From Puteibacter caeruleilacunae (GTDB lineage: Bacteria > Bacteroidota > Bacteroidia > Bacteroidales > Prolixibacteraceae): a DNA stretch of 64,000 bases. Both the position numbers and the translations under genes were made by a program. Positions 26,309 through 34,442 of the stretch are shown piece after piece. The notes beneath the pieces were generated by a model. It was given only the letters and a program-made list of their open reading frames with translations. It was not told where the DNA came from and ran no database searches. The number at the start of each line of letters is the position of its first letter. Within the stretch, counting starts at the first letter, position 1. The stretch is taken from contig SJCO01000008.1 in NCBI GenBank assembly GCA_005217565.1, forward strand, positions 248,001-312,000. The letters are read 5' to 3'.

Positions 26309-27358
26309 ATGCAGCGCATTATTTTACTGCTGACACTCCTGTTGCCATATCTTGCAGTTAAAGGTCAAGATAATCCCGTTTTAAAACAATTTCAGAAGAG
26401 TAAACTCCTTACCAGTACTATTGTCCCAGTTAAAAGTGATAACCTTGGAGAGGTTGTTGATTTAGTGGTACTCGATTCTGTGCTTGTAGTTACAGAGATG
26501 TTTACCCCACAGCTTTATAAGCTATTTGATGTTAAGTCTGGAAAACTCCTTAAAGCATGTATCAGCAAAGGGAGAGGTCCAAATGAATTACAATTTCCTT
26601 TGGTGATGACCAAGAATTCCGGTGATTCGTTTTCTGTATTTGAATCAAGTAAAAACCAACTGATTTATCTTTCTCTTAAGGATCTGCTAAGCGATCATCC
26701 ACACTTTACTCGCAAGGAAACAGTTAATAATCGTTCCTTGAAATTGTATCCATTGGGGAATTCACAATATGTTGGGACGGGTATCTTTGAAAAGGGTAGG
26801 TTTTGTCTGTTCGATAAGAAGACCAACCAGAGTGAAACTTTTCTAGAGTATCCAAAAGAAGGAGCACCTTCAGGAACCAACAATATTGCTTTGGGAATGG
26901 CCTACCAGGCTAGTCTGAGTGTTCATCCGAATAAGGATCGGTTTGTTGTTGTGTGTGGAAGCTGTCCCAATATGGAAATCTGTAAAATTGAGCAGAACAA
27001 GATTATCAGCCATAAGTCTACGCTTTTTAACACTCCAATATTCAAGGTTCAAGGGAATAATGTTGCCTTTTCATCTGAGAACCTTTATGCATTTAATTCC
27101 CTTGCATCATCTGACAAATACATCTTTACCATTTATGCTGGAAAGTCGAGAAAAGAGCATGGCTCGGCGTTTTACTCGGGAAGAGATTTGCTGGTGTTCG
27201 ATTGGAATGGAAATCCCATCATTGACTTGAAGCTTGATCGGGATGTCTATCGAATGTGCTTCAATGAAGCTGAAAATGAGATTGTTGCTTATAGTATAAA
27301 TGCCGAAACTGCTGAGCCTGAGATTATCAGTTATAAATTGCCGAGTGAGCTTAAATAG
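26309..27358 (+). CDS. BF3164-like 6-bladed beta-propeller exported protein
   Basis: This 349-residue protein has a signal peptide (1-19, AVKGQ). The repeat-rich propeller shows the BF3164-family pattern: VVDLVVLDSVLVVTEMFTPQLYKLFDVKSGKLLKACISKGRGPNELQFP, then YRMCFNEAENEIVAY near the end. Such proteins are periplasmic or surface propellers of unknown ligand. It opens an operon with a thioredoxin-fold protein (16 bases on) and a second propeller lipoprotein. The two propellers are clearly related in layout (GRGPNELQFP here, GRGPEEYRSTG there). Confidence 0.82.
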   Translation: MQRIILLLTLLLPYLAVKGQDNPVLKQFQKSKLLTSTIVPVKSDNLGEVVDLVVLDSVLVVTEMFTPQLYKLFDVKSGKLLKACISKGRGPNELQFPLVMTKNSGDSFSVFESSKNQLIYLSLKDLLSDHPHFTRKETVNNRSLKLYPLGNSQYVGTGIFEKGRFCLFDKKTNQSETFLEYPKEGAPSGTNNIALGMAYQASLSVHPNKDRFVVVCGSCPNMEICKIEQNKIISHKSTLFNTPIFKVQGNNVAFSSENLYAFNSLASSDKYIFTIYAGKSRKEHGSAFYSGRDLLVFDWNGNPIIDLKLDRDVYRMCFNEAENEIVAYSINAETAEPEIISYKLPSELK

Positions 27359-27374
27359 AGTTGATTAATTAAGA

Positions 27375-27926
27375 ATGGAACCAATAGATATGTGTAGAAA
27401 AGGAATAATTACGATGATTCTTGTAGTCTTATTTACAGGATTATATGCTCAAGAAACAACCAATGAAAAGGCACAATCATTGAAGATTGTGGAAACACCT
27501 GATTCTTTCGCTGAATTGCTAAAGTCATTCAAAGGGAAAGTGCTGTACATCGATATTATGGCATCGTTTTGTAAGCCATGTATATCTGAATTGAAAACCT
27601 CAGAAGAGATGGATAAGTTCTTTGAGGAAAAGGATATTCAAAGGCTGTTTATTAGTCTTGATAATCCAAAAGATATCACCAAATGCAAGAAGATTTTAGA
27701 AGATAATAATGTGAAAGGATATTTTGTTTCAATGCATTCAGAGAATAAAAAGAGTGAGTTTGGAGGTGATATTCTTAAGCTGTTTTTTACCGACAAGGAT
27801 GGAAAAATAGGGCTATCGATACCTCGTTATGCGATTGTGGATAAGACTGGGAAATTGGCCGTTTCAAAGGCTGCGCGACCAAGTAATATGGAAGGATTGA
27901 AAAAGCAGTTGAACCAATACAAGTAG
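27375..27926 (+). CDS. Exported thioredoxin-fold protein (TlpA/ResA-like)
   Basis: This 183-residue protein has a hydrophobic signal or anchor (about 8-25, GIITMILVVLFTGLYAQE). A thioredoxin fold follows with the redox pair in KVLYIDIMASFCKPCISELK (CxxC = CKPC), LFISLDNPKD, and the cis-Pro strand SIPRYAIVDKTGKLA. TlpA-type proteins reduce or isomerise disulfides in periplasmic partners. It lies between two propeller genes (16 and 2 bases apart), so its substrates may be these. The upstream ATG gives MEPIDMC; an ATG at codon 6 is an alternative start. Confidence 0.88.
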   Translation: MEPIDMCRKGIITMILVVLFTGLYAQETTNEKAQSLKIVETPDSFAELLKSFKGKVLYIDIMASFCKPCISELKTSEEMDKFFEEKDIQRLFISLDNPKDITKCKKILEDNNVKGYFVSMHSENKKSEFGGDILKLFFTDKDGKIGLSIPRYAIVDKTGKLAVSKAARPSNMEGLKKQLNQYK

Positions 27927-27928
27927 AG

Positions 27929-29119
27929 ATGCAAAAACGAAAGATATATAACCATAAACTGTTCGTAATAATTGGTGCAGTTTGTATGTGTTTAGTTGGC
28001 TGTAATAGTGGAAATCAGTCAGATGAAGTTATGAAGGTGCTGGATGTGACCACGGCTATTGCGAATAAACATGATGTGGTAGATTATGACATATTTAAGA
28101 CCATAAAGTACATTCCTCTGGAGACTTCGAAGGAGCATATGGTGAAGTCGGATCCCAAAATGTTTATGACAGGTAAATATGTTGTAAGTAATGCGTTTCG
28201 ACAAATTTATCTGTTTGACCGATTTACGGGAGAATTTATTCGTGAGATTGGAGGTTATGGGCGCGGACCAGAGGAGTATCGCTCAACAGGACGAGGCGTG
28301 CCTTTCGATGCGAATAATGAGGTAATATATGCGCATCGTGATGATAATTATTTGGTGTATGGAATAAATGAGGAGACCGTTTCGAAAATGAAATATCCTC
28401 GTTATTACAGCGGTATAGCGATGCTAAATGATTCCACTTACGCTTCGTACCGACCAAATATAACTGGTGATGAGAAGCAACGAGTTGTTATTGTTCGCAA
28501 TGGGGAAATTATTCATACGTTCCCTAATTATCAGTCGTACGTTAAGAAGAGCAATTCTTTTCACATCGATATGGGAGAAGGGATGTTTCATAACTATAAT
28601 AAAAAGCTCTATTTCAAAGAGATATTAAATGATACCTTGTTTGAGGTGCAGCCTGATACTTTAAAGCCTCGCTATGTATTTAAACTTGGTGATCTGGGTG
28701 CAAAATATGAGGATAAAGAATGGTTAGTGGCTGGCGAGAAGAAGAATGGGGAGTATGTTCGTCCACTGGATGATTTCTATGATACACGACACTTTTGCGA
28801 ATCATCGAGATATCTTCTTTTTGAGTCGAAATATCAACGCGAATGGTATTGGGGGTGCTACGATAAGGACGAAAAGAAGATAATCGTCCAACCAGCCATT
28901 GTTGATGTAAAACTTGAGGATGGATTGATTGTGCCTTTTAAAATGTGTAATGGCTATATTAATAGTAATAATCAACTTGTGACTTACATTAATGGTTATG
29001 AGCTGCAACTGTGGTTTGAACAACATGAGGGGATTAAGTTGCGTGATGATTTGAAGAAGTTGAAAGGCATAGGGGAGAATGATAATCCTGTGGTGATTAT
29101 TGCGCAATTACAGGAATAG
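27929..29119 (+). CDS. BF3164-like 6-bladed beta-propeller lipoprotein
   Basis: This 396-residue protein has a lipoprotein signal with lipobox LVGC (Cys about 24, MCLVGCNSG). Propeller repeats follow: IKYIPLETSKEHMV, YVVSNAFRQIYLFDRFTGEFIREIGGYGRGPEEYRS, and repeated YxxGxxxE edges. LETS/GRGPEEY is the typical first-blade signature of the 6-bladed propeller lipoproteins of Bacteroidota. It starts 2 bases after the thioredoxin gene, so it is translationally linked. A long inverted repeat follows the stop. Role unknown. Confidence 0.85.
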   Translation: MQKRKIYNHKLFVIIGAVCMCLVGCNSGNQSDEVMKVLDVTTAIANKHDVVDYDIFKTIKYIPLETSKEHMVKSDPKMFMTGKYVVSNAFRQIYLFDRFTGEFIREIGGYGRGPEEYRSTGRGVPFDANNEVIYAHRDDNYLVYGINEETVSKMKYPRYYSGIAMLNDSTYASYRPNITGDEKQRVVIVRNGEIIHTFPNYQSYVKKSNSFHIDMGEGMFHNYNKKLYFKEILNDTLFEVQPDTLKPRYVFKLGDLGAKYEDKEWLVAGEKKNGEYVRPLDDFYDTRHFCESSRYLLFESKYQREWYWGCYDKDEKKIIVQPAIVDVKLEDGLIVPFKMCNGYINSNNQLVTYINGYELQLWFEQHEGIKLRDDLKKLKGIGENDNPVVIIAQLQE

Positions 29120-29140
29120 TTGTTTGATACTTCTGTAAGA

Positions 29141-29191
29141 TTACTCAGTATAATGCATGCATTGTTGCCAAATAAGCATTATATTGAGTAA
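29141..29191 (+). promoter_or_regulatory. Long hairpin between propeller operon and epimerase start
   Basis: TTACTCAGTATAATGC (29141-29156) pairs with GCATTATATTGAGTAA (29176-29191) at 15 of 16 positions, with a 19-base loop. The right arm ends 6 bases before the ATG at 29198. It could terminate the upstream operon or mask the ribosome-binding region of the epimerase gene; there is no long T tract, so a simple terminator is less likely. Confidence 0.6.
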
Positions 29192-29197
29192 TACTTT

Positions 29198-30214
29198 ATG
29201 AAACTAGTGTATCGTCTATATGAACTGCAGTTGAGGCATGCTTTTAATCTAGCATCAAGCTCTCGTGAGTATACTCCTGTGGTGCTTGTTGAAATTCATC
29301 ATGATGGATTGATTGGTTACGGTGAAGCAAGTCTGCCTCCCTATTTGGCCGAAACGCAGAAGAGTGTTGCTGATTTCTTGAGACGAGTAAATTTAGAGCA
29401 ATTCAAAGATCCTTGTCAGCTGGATGATATACTAACATATGTTGATGGTATTGCGCAAGGGAATTATGCAGCAAAAGCTTCGGTCGACATAGCCCTGCAC
29501 GACTTGATAGGAAAGATTAAACAAAAATCGTGGTATAATATATGGGGGTATCGCAAGGAAGATGCCCCCAATACTTCTTTCACAATAGGTATTGATTGTC
29601 CTGGCAAAATCCGTAAAAAGGTAAATGAAGCTAATCAGTTTAAATTGTTAAAGGTTAAGCTTGGAGGCGGCAACGATAAGGAAATGCTTGCTGCTATTCG
29701 GGACATCACCGATGTGGCATTGAGTGTGGATGTGAATCAAGGCTGGAGCGATAGATATCAGGCACTTGATATGGTGCATTGGCTAAAAGAACAAGGTGTG
29801 ATATTTATTGAGCAACCCATGTTGAAAGAAGATATTGAAAGTGCTGCCTGGCTAACAGAACGGAGTCCGCTACCAATAATTGCCGATGAGGCTGTTCAAA
29901 CGTTATTTGATGTTCCTGCGCTGGCAGGTGTTTATTCTGGTATTAATATTAAGCTGATGAAATGTGGCGGAATGAGTAATGCTCATAAAATGATTCAGCA
30001 AGCCCGAGCACTTAATATGACGGTAATGATCGGTTGTATGACCGAAACTTCGTGCGGAACTTCTGCTGCCGCACAATTGTCTCCTGCGGTCGATTGGGCT
30101 GATTTAGATGGTAACTTACTTATATGCAACGATCTTTTTGAAGGAGTGACTGTTAAGAACGGAAAGGTTATCCTCCCTGATGCTCCAGGAATTGGCGTGA
30201 AGAAGATCAGTTAG
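29198..30214 (+). CDS. Dipeptide epimerase (L-Ala-D/L-Glu epimerase type), enolase superfamily
   Basis: This 338-residue protein has the mandelate racemase-like capping domain (1-115, GEASLPPYLAETQ; VALHD-like segment SVDIALHDLIGKI). The barrel carries catalytic LKVKLGG (Lys near 153-155), metal Asp in SVDVNQGW (about 180), Glu in FIEQPM (about 206), Asp in IADEAV (about 230) and Lys in INIKLMKCGG (about 254). This is the YcjG/YkfB pattern for L-Ala-D/L-Glu epimerases that recycle murein peptides. It is cytoplasmic; no murein-recycling partner is adjacent, so the real dipeptide is uncertain. Strong hairpin directly before the start. Confidence 0.88.
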   Translation: MKLVYRLYELQLRHAFNLASSSREYTPVVLVEIHHDGLIGYGEASLPPYLAETQKSVADFLRRVNLEQFKDPCQLDDILTYVDGIAQGNYAAKASVDIALHDLIGKIKQKSWYNIWGYRKEDAPNTSFTIGIDCPGKIRKKVNEANQFKLLKVKLGGGNDKEMLAAIRDITDVALSVDVNQGWSDRYQALDMVHWLKEQGVIFIEQPMLKEDIESAAWLTERSPLPIIADEAVQTLFDVPALAGVYSGINIKLMKCGGMSNAHKMIQQARALNMTVMIGCMTETSCGTSAAAQLSPAVDWADLDGNLLICNDLFEGVTVKNGKVILPDAPGIGVKKIS

Positions 30215-30378
30215 CCCTTACCCCCTCCTTACTCCTGCCTTGCCCCAACCTCGAAAATCCCTAAGGAATAGTAGGTTTTTTGTAGGCATTCCCTAGAACT
30301 TTGTAGAGAATTGGTATTAAACCGTATGTAACGACAGGTTGATTTGATCGTGAATTTTAAACCTTATGTTGTTTAATG

Positions 30379-30597
30379 GGGGTGTTTCGTGAAAAAATAT
30401 ACTTTTTGAGGTAGATACCCCTTCGAAAAAGGGGGTGATGAGAAATAAATATTAATAAAAAGTAGAAATACCCCATTGAAAGTAGGGGTAAAAAGAAATA
30501 AAAGTATATATTTGCATTGAGAGGTGTCAAAAATAGGGGGTGTTGTTAGAAAAAAGTGATGTTTTTTTACGCATACCCCCTGAAGAAATGGGGGTAT
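30379..30597. repeat. Phased array of GGGGT(A/G) / TACCCC dyads upstream of amt
   Basis: GGGGT(A/G) starts at 30379, 30432, 30485, 30537 and 30591, that is every 53, 53, 52 and 54 bases. Three of these pair with a TACCCC placed 10-11 bases before: 30416-30421, 30469-30474 (exact 6+6) and 30574-30579 (exact 8+8 as ATACCCCC/GGGGGTAT). The DNA between is AT-rich and divergent. A ~53-base period is five helical turns, so all sites would face the same side. It lies 175-440 bases upstream of amt. It may be a regulator-binding array or a decayed tandem repeat. The rest of 30215-30819 is AT-rich without another clear signal. Confidence 0.75.
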
Positions 30598-30819
30598 ATG
30601 TTTTCTATTGGTCTAGTGATGTTTTTATGAGCAGTAATGCATCTAAGTCTGATAGTGTTGAGATCTAAAATCTATTAATCTTTGAAATCTTTAAACAGAT
30701 GAAACGAACATGAATTTTCATCTTCGCAAAATACACACACGCGGATGATTAAAATTTATGTGAGTTCCTGAATGTATTCAAATTTTTTGAACATTCAGAA
30801 ATCAAAAAATTTTAAACAG

Positions 30820-32145
30820 ATGAAGAACAGTACAAAATGGTTAGGTGCATTATTGCTGATGGGATTTATTGCCTTTATGGGTATTTTCTTACCGTCGAGC
30901 GATTTTGGTTTTGCAAGTGAAGGAATTGTTGCCGGAGATGTGGCATGGATGCTTACAGCAACGGCATTGGTATTATTGATGACTCCAGGATTGGCTTTCT
31001 TTTACGGAGGTATGGTTGATCCTAAGAATATTATCTCTACGATTTTACAGAGTTTTATTTCAATGGGGATTGTGAGTGTTATTTGGATCATATTTGGATT
31101 TAGTCTTGCTTTTGGTGAGAGTATTGGAGGACCAGGATCTGGTTGGATTGGTAATCCTCTGACTTATTTTATGTTCCAGAATGTGGGAGGTGCTCCTCAT
31201 CCTGAGATGGCACCAACATTTCCATTTGCATTATTTGCTCTTTTTCAATTGAAATTTGCAATTATTACTCCTGCGTTGATTACCGGATCGTTTGCAGGGC
31301 GCGTGCGATTTAGAGCATATATGGTATTTATTACATTGTTTACAATATTTATCTATACTCCATTGGCTCACTGGACATGGCATCCAAATGGAATTCTACG
31401 CAACTGGGGGGTACTCGACTTTGCTGGTGGTACTGTAGTGCATATGTCGGCTGGTTTTGCGGCCTTGGCTGGTGCAATGTTCCTGGGAAAACGAAAAGAC
31501 TATGATGCTCCTGAAAGACGAGCTAATATTCCATTTGTATTATTGGGAGCAGGTATGCTGTGGTTTGGCTGGTTTGGATTTAATGCAGGATCGGCACTTG
31601 AGGCTTCATCTACTGCTGTGCTGGCACTGTTGAATACAAACACTGCTTCGGCTGCAGCAATGATGACATGGGTGTTTCTTGATGGAGCACGCGGACAAAA
31701 ACCTTCGGCTTTGGGGGCAGCAATCGGATTGGTAGTAGGATTGGTTGCCATCACTCCAGCAGCTGGATTTGTCGATGTGGGTGCTTCGGTATGTATTGGT
31801 GTAATTGCTGCAGGTATTAGTAATTATGCGATTACATTGCAAGGAAAAATGTCGCTTGATGATACCCTTGATGTATTCCCTGCACACGGAATGGGTGGTA
31901 TTACTGGGATGATCCTGACAGCTGTATTTGCTCATGAAGTAGGTTTAATGAGTGGCGAAATCACAACATTCTTGATGCACTTGCTTGCATTGGTGTTGGT
32001 GGGACTGTTTACTTTCGGTGGGTCTTATTTGTTGTATTGGATTACCGATCAGTTCGTTCCTTTGAGAGTTTCAGAAGAATCAGAAGAAGTTGGTCTTGAT
32101 TTTAGTCAGCATAGTGAATCTTACGGTTTTGCATATAAGGACTAA
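30820..32145 (+). CDS. amt: Ammonium transporter (Amt/MEP/Rh family)
   Basis: From the ATG at 30820 the protein has 441 residues; a start 48 bases upstream (MYSNFLNIQ) is possible but adds a polar leader. Eleven or so membrane segments are visible after the signal-like first helix. Amt signatures are present: GDVAWMLTATALVLLMTPGLAFFYGGMV, the pore region PLAHWTWHPNG (first conserved His), DFAGGTVVHMSAGFAALAG, and the second His in DVFPAHGMGGITG. The C-terminus (VGLDFSQHSESYGFAY) is the usual PII-interacting tail, although no glnK/PII gene is adjacent. It imports ammonium through the inner membrane. A strong terminator follows. An unusual dyad array upstream may control it. Confidence 0.95.
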   Translation: MKNSTKWLGALLLMGFIAFMGIFLPSSDFGFASEGIVAGDVAWMLTATALVLLMTPGLAFFYGGMVDPKNIISTILQSFISMGIVSVIWIIFGFSLAFGESIGGPGSGWIGNPLTYFMFQNVGGAPHPEMAPTFPFALFALFQLKFAIITPALITGSFAGRVRFRAYMVFITLFTIFIYTPLAHWTWHPNGILRNWGVLDFAGGTVVHMSAGFAALAGAMFLGKRKDYDAPERRANIPFVLLGAGMLWFGWFGFNAGSALEASSTAVLALLNTNTASAAAMMTWVFLDGARGQKPSALGAAIGLVVGLVAITPAAGFVDVGASVCIGVIAAGISNYAITLQGKMSLDDTLDVFPAHGMGGITGMILTAVFAHEVGLMSGEITTFLMHLLALVLVGLFTFGGSYLLYWITDQFVPLRVSEESEEVGLDFSQHSESYGFAYKD

Positions 32146-32174
32146 CATTGATTAGTTCACGTTCCCTTTTTAAC

Positions 32175-32211
32175 GCCCGGTATCATTCGTCCTGAATACC
32201 GGGCTTTTTTA
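32175..32211 (+). terminator. Rho-independent terminator after amt
   Basis: GCCCGGTAT (32175-32183) pairs with ATACCGGGC (32196-32204) and is followed by TTTTTT. Confidence 0.9.
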
Positions 32212-32346
32212 TACCTACTGGTGGGGGGAAAAGTCTTTATCTTCTTGGTTAATGATGATCTTGTGGGCTAAATCGAAATGAACACAGACTTTTTTATTAC
32301 TTTTATGCAATTCATTTAATTGATGCGACCAAAAGTTAATAGATAG

Positions 32347-34383
32347 ATGAGGTTTATTTTAACTGTTCTTTTTGTAATATCAACAATCGGCGTATTTGCT
32401 GTTCCTGATCAGAAAATTAAAAAGATGGCTGATAAGGATCTGGTTGATATGTATAATGATAAAGCTAAGTCATTCTGGTTCGACGATACCGATTCAACAC
32501 TGGAGTATGCCCAAAAAGCGCTCGACTTGTCGAAGGCTATTCAGTATAAGAAAGGGGAAGCCGAAGCCTTGAATAATATGGGGGTGGGTTATTACTTCTC
32601 AAGTGATTACGATAAGGTATTAGAGTTTTATCAGCGTTCGTTGGAAACCTACGAGGATCTGGGAGATAAAAAGCGAATTGCAAATATTGGTTCATTGTAC
32701 TATCGTCTGGGAAAATATGAAAAGGCGATCGAAAATTATAAACAATCTCTTGATGCTAACCTAAAGCTTGGTGATGAGCGTAAAATTGCTGAGTTACTCG
32801 AAAATATTGGAGATACTTATCAGAATCTGGGTAATTACGAGAAGGCGCTGAGTTATTATCAGCAGTGGTATGAAATTCTTCGTCGTGGTGAAAATACTTC
32901 AGACTTAACTGTTGCTGTTACTAAAATTGCTGATGTGTATTTCTATGATGAGAAATATAGAAAGGCTTTGGTGAAGTATGAGGAACTTCAATCGTTGTAT
33001 AATTTGTTGAATTATGATGAAGGAAAGGCCTCGGTGCTGAGTAATATTGCGCTTACTTATTTTGCTATGGATAGTTTTATTGTAGCTGAGAATAAGTATA
33101 AGGAGGCACTTGAGTTGAATTTGGATTTACATGATTCATATGGTGTTGGTGTTTGTCAGTTGAATATGGCTAACCTATACGATAAGTTGGATCGTGATGA
33201 TGAAGCACTTGAGTTGGCTTTGAGTGCATTGAATGTGCTGGAATCGTCAAATGAAAATGATCTTAAGAAGCAAATTTATAAGTTGTTGGTGGAGCTGTAT
33301 GAGGCACGTGAGGATTATAAAAACGCTTTTAAATACCAGAAGAATTATAATCAGCTGAGTGAGTTCTTGTTCAATGAGGAGAAAACGTCGCAGATGACGA
33401 ACCGCTTTGTGGTTTATGAGCTGGGACAGAAGAAGATGGATAATGAGAATCTGACCATTCAGAAGGAAAACTATCAACTGCGACTAGAAAAGCAGGGATT
33501 GCTTACCTGGCGTTTGATTTTTGGCTTTACGATTTTGATTGCCCTGGTGGCTGTTGCGGTTATTGTGTACAGCTATTTCATGAAGAAAAAGGAGAATGAA
33601 AATCTGAATCAGCAGGTAAAATTAGCCTTACAGAAGCAGGATGAGCAGCAACAGATTATCGTTCATCAGGCTAGTCTGAGTTCTTTGGGTGAACTTGCTG
33701 CTGGTATTGCACATGAAATTAACCAACCACTGCAAAATATATCTCTTTCGGCTGAGAGTATCGGATTAATTTTGAAGGATAAAGATCCTGATATGGACTA
33801 TATGGATCAGTCATGTCGAGAGATTCTGGAGGATATCCAACGATCGAAGGATATTGTTGATCATATTCGAGTGTTCTCGTACGGACAGAAAGAGGAGATT
33901 TCAGAAGAGTTTTCGGTGAATAGCTGCATTAGTGATGCGATGAGTATGATGGAGCGCCAATATGCTAATCATGGTATATTGTTGGATTTTGATGCGGATG
34001 AGGATATTCAAATGGTGTTGGGAAATCCTCATAAACTTGAACAGGTTGTGATTAATTTGATCACCAATGCCCGTGATGCTGTGGAAGAAAAAGAACGTAA
34101 GTCGGGAGAGTATTTTGCCAAGGAAATACATATTAAGACTTCGAATGTAGGGAAGTATGTAAGCATCGACGTGAAGGATAATGGAGTAGGTATTTCAAAA
34201 GAAAAACAAACAGATATATTTTTACCGTTTGTAACATCGAAATCGAAAGGTCAGGGAACTGGTCTTGGTTTGTCGATTTCTCACGGTATTATTAAAGATA
34301 TGCACGGACAGATTGAGGTGGAGAGTGAGTCGGGTAAAGGTACCTTGATGAGAATTCTAATTCCTGCATATCAAAATCATTAA
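32347..34383 (+). CDS. TPR-containing sensor histidine kinase
   Basis: This 678-residue protein has a signal peptide (1-19). About seven TPR units cover 60-340 (for example KGEAEALNNMGVGYYFSSDYDKVLEFYQRSLETY and ENIGDTYQNLGNYEKALSYYQQWYEI). One membrane helix lies at about 384-407 and is followed by a coiled coil. The kinase core has SLGELAAGIAHEINQPLQNIS with phospho-acceptor His 456. N-box NLITNARDAVEE, G1 DVKDNGVGIS and G2 GTGLGLSISHGI are all present. The HEINQPLQ motif is the NtrB/DctB-like HPK4 type. It pairs with the NtrC-family regulator 59 bases downstream. TPR sensing suggests a protein or envelope signal; the location next to amt hints at, but does not prove, nitrogen control. Confidence 0.92.
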   Translation: MRFILTVLFVISTIGVFAVPDQKIKKMADKDLVDMYNDKAKSFWFDDTDSTLEYAQKALDLSKAIQYKKGEAEALNNMGVGYYFSSDYDKVLEFYQRSLETYEDLGDKKRIANIGSLYYRLGKYEKAIENYKQSLDANLKLGDERKIAELLENIGDTYQNLGNYEKALSYYQQWYEILRRGENTSDLTVAVTKIADVYFYDEKYRKALVKYEELQSLYNLLNYDEGKASVLSNIALTYFAMDSFIVAENKYKEALELNLDLHDSYGVGVCQLNMANLYDKLDRDDEALELALSALNVLESSNENDLKKQIYKLLVELYEAREDYKNAFKYQKNYNQLSEFLFNEEKTSQMTNRFVVYELGQKKMDNENLTIQKENYQLRLEKQGLLTWRLIFGFTILIALVAVAVIVYSYFMKKKENENLNQQVKLALQKQDEQQQIIVHQASLSSLGELAAGIAHEINQPLQNISLSAESIGLILKDKDPDMDYMDQSCREILEDIQRSKDIVDHIRVFSYGQKEEISEEFSVNSCISDAMSMMERQYANHGILLDFDADEDIQMVLGNPHKLEQVVINLITNARDAVEEKERKSGEYFAKEIHIKTSNVGKYVSIDVKDNGVGISKEKQTDIFLPFVTSKSKGQGTGLGLSISHGIIKDMHGQIEVESESGKGTLMRILIPAYQNH

Positions 34384-34442
34384 TGAATAAAACCAATAAA
34401 TGATGTTGGATTGTGAAATCCGACGATGATAACAAAATAACC

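Noticed and set aside
30500-30515. Possible sigma-54 promoter before amt
   Set aside because: TTGCA-like -12 sequence is present but the required GG twelve bases upstream is missing. TATATTTG there resembles a TAnnTTTG core but has no -33 partner at proper spacing.
30379-30597. Reading the phased array as a CRISPR or simple tandem repeat
   Set aside because: Only the GGGGT/TACCCC words recur; the rest differs, there are no spacers of equal kind and no cas genes.
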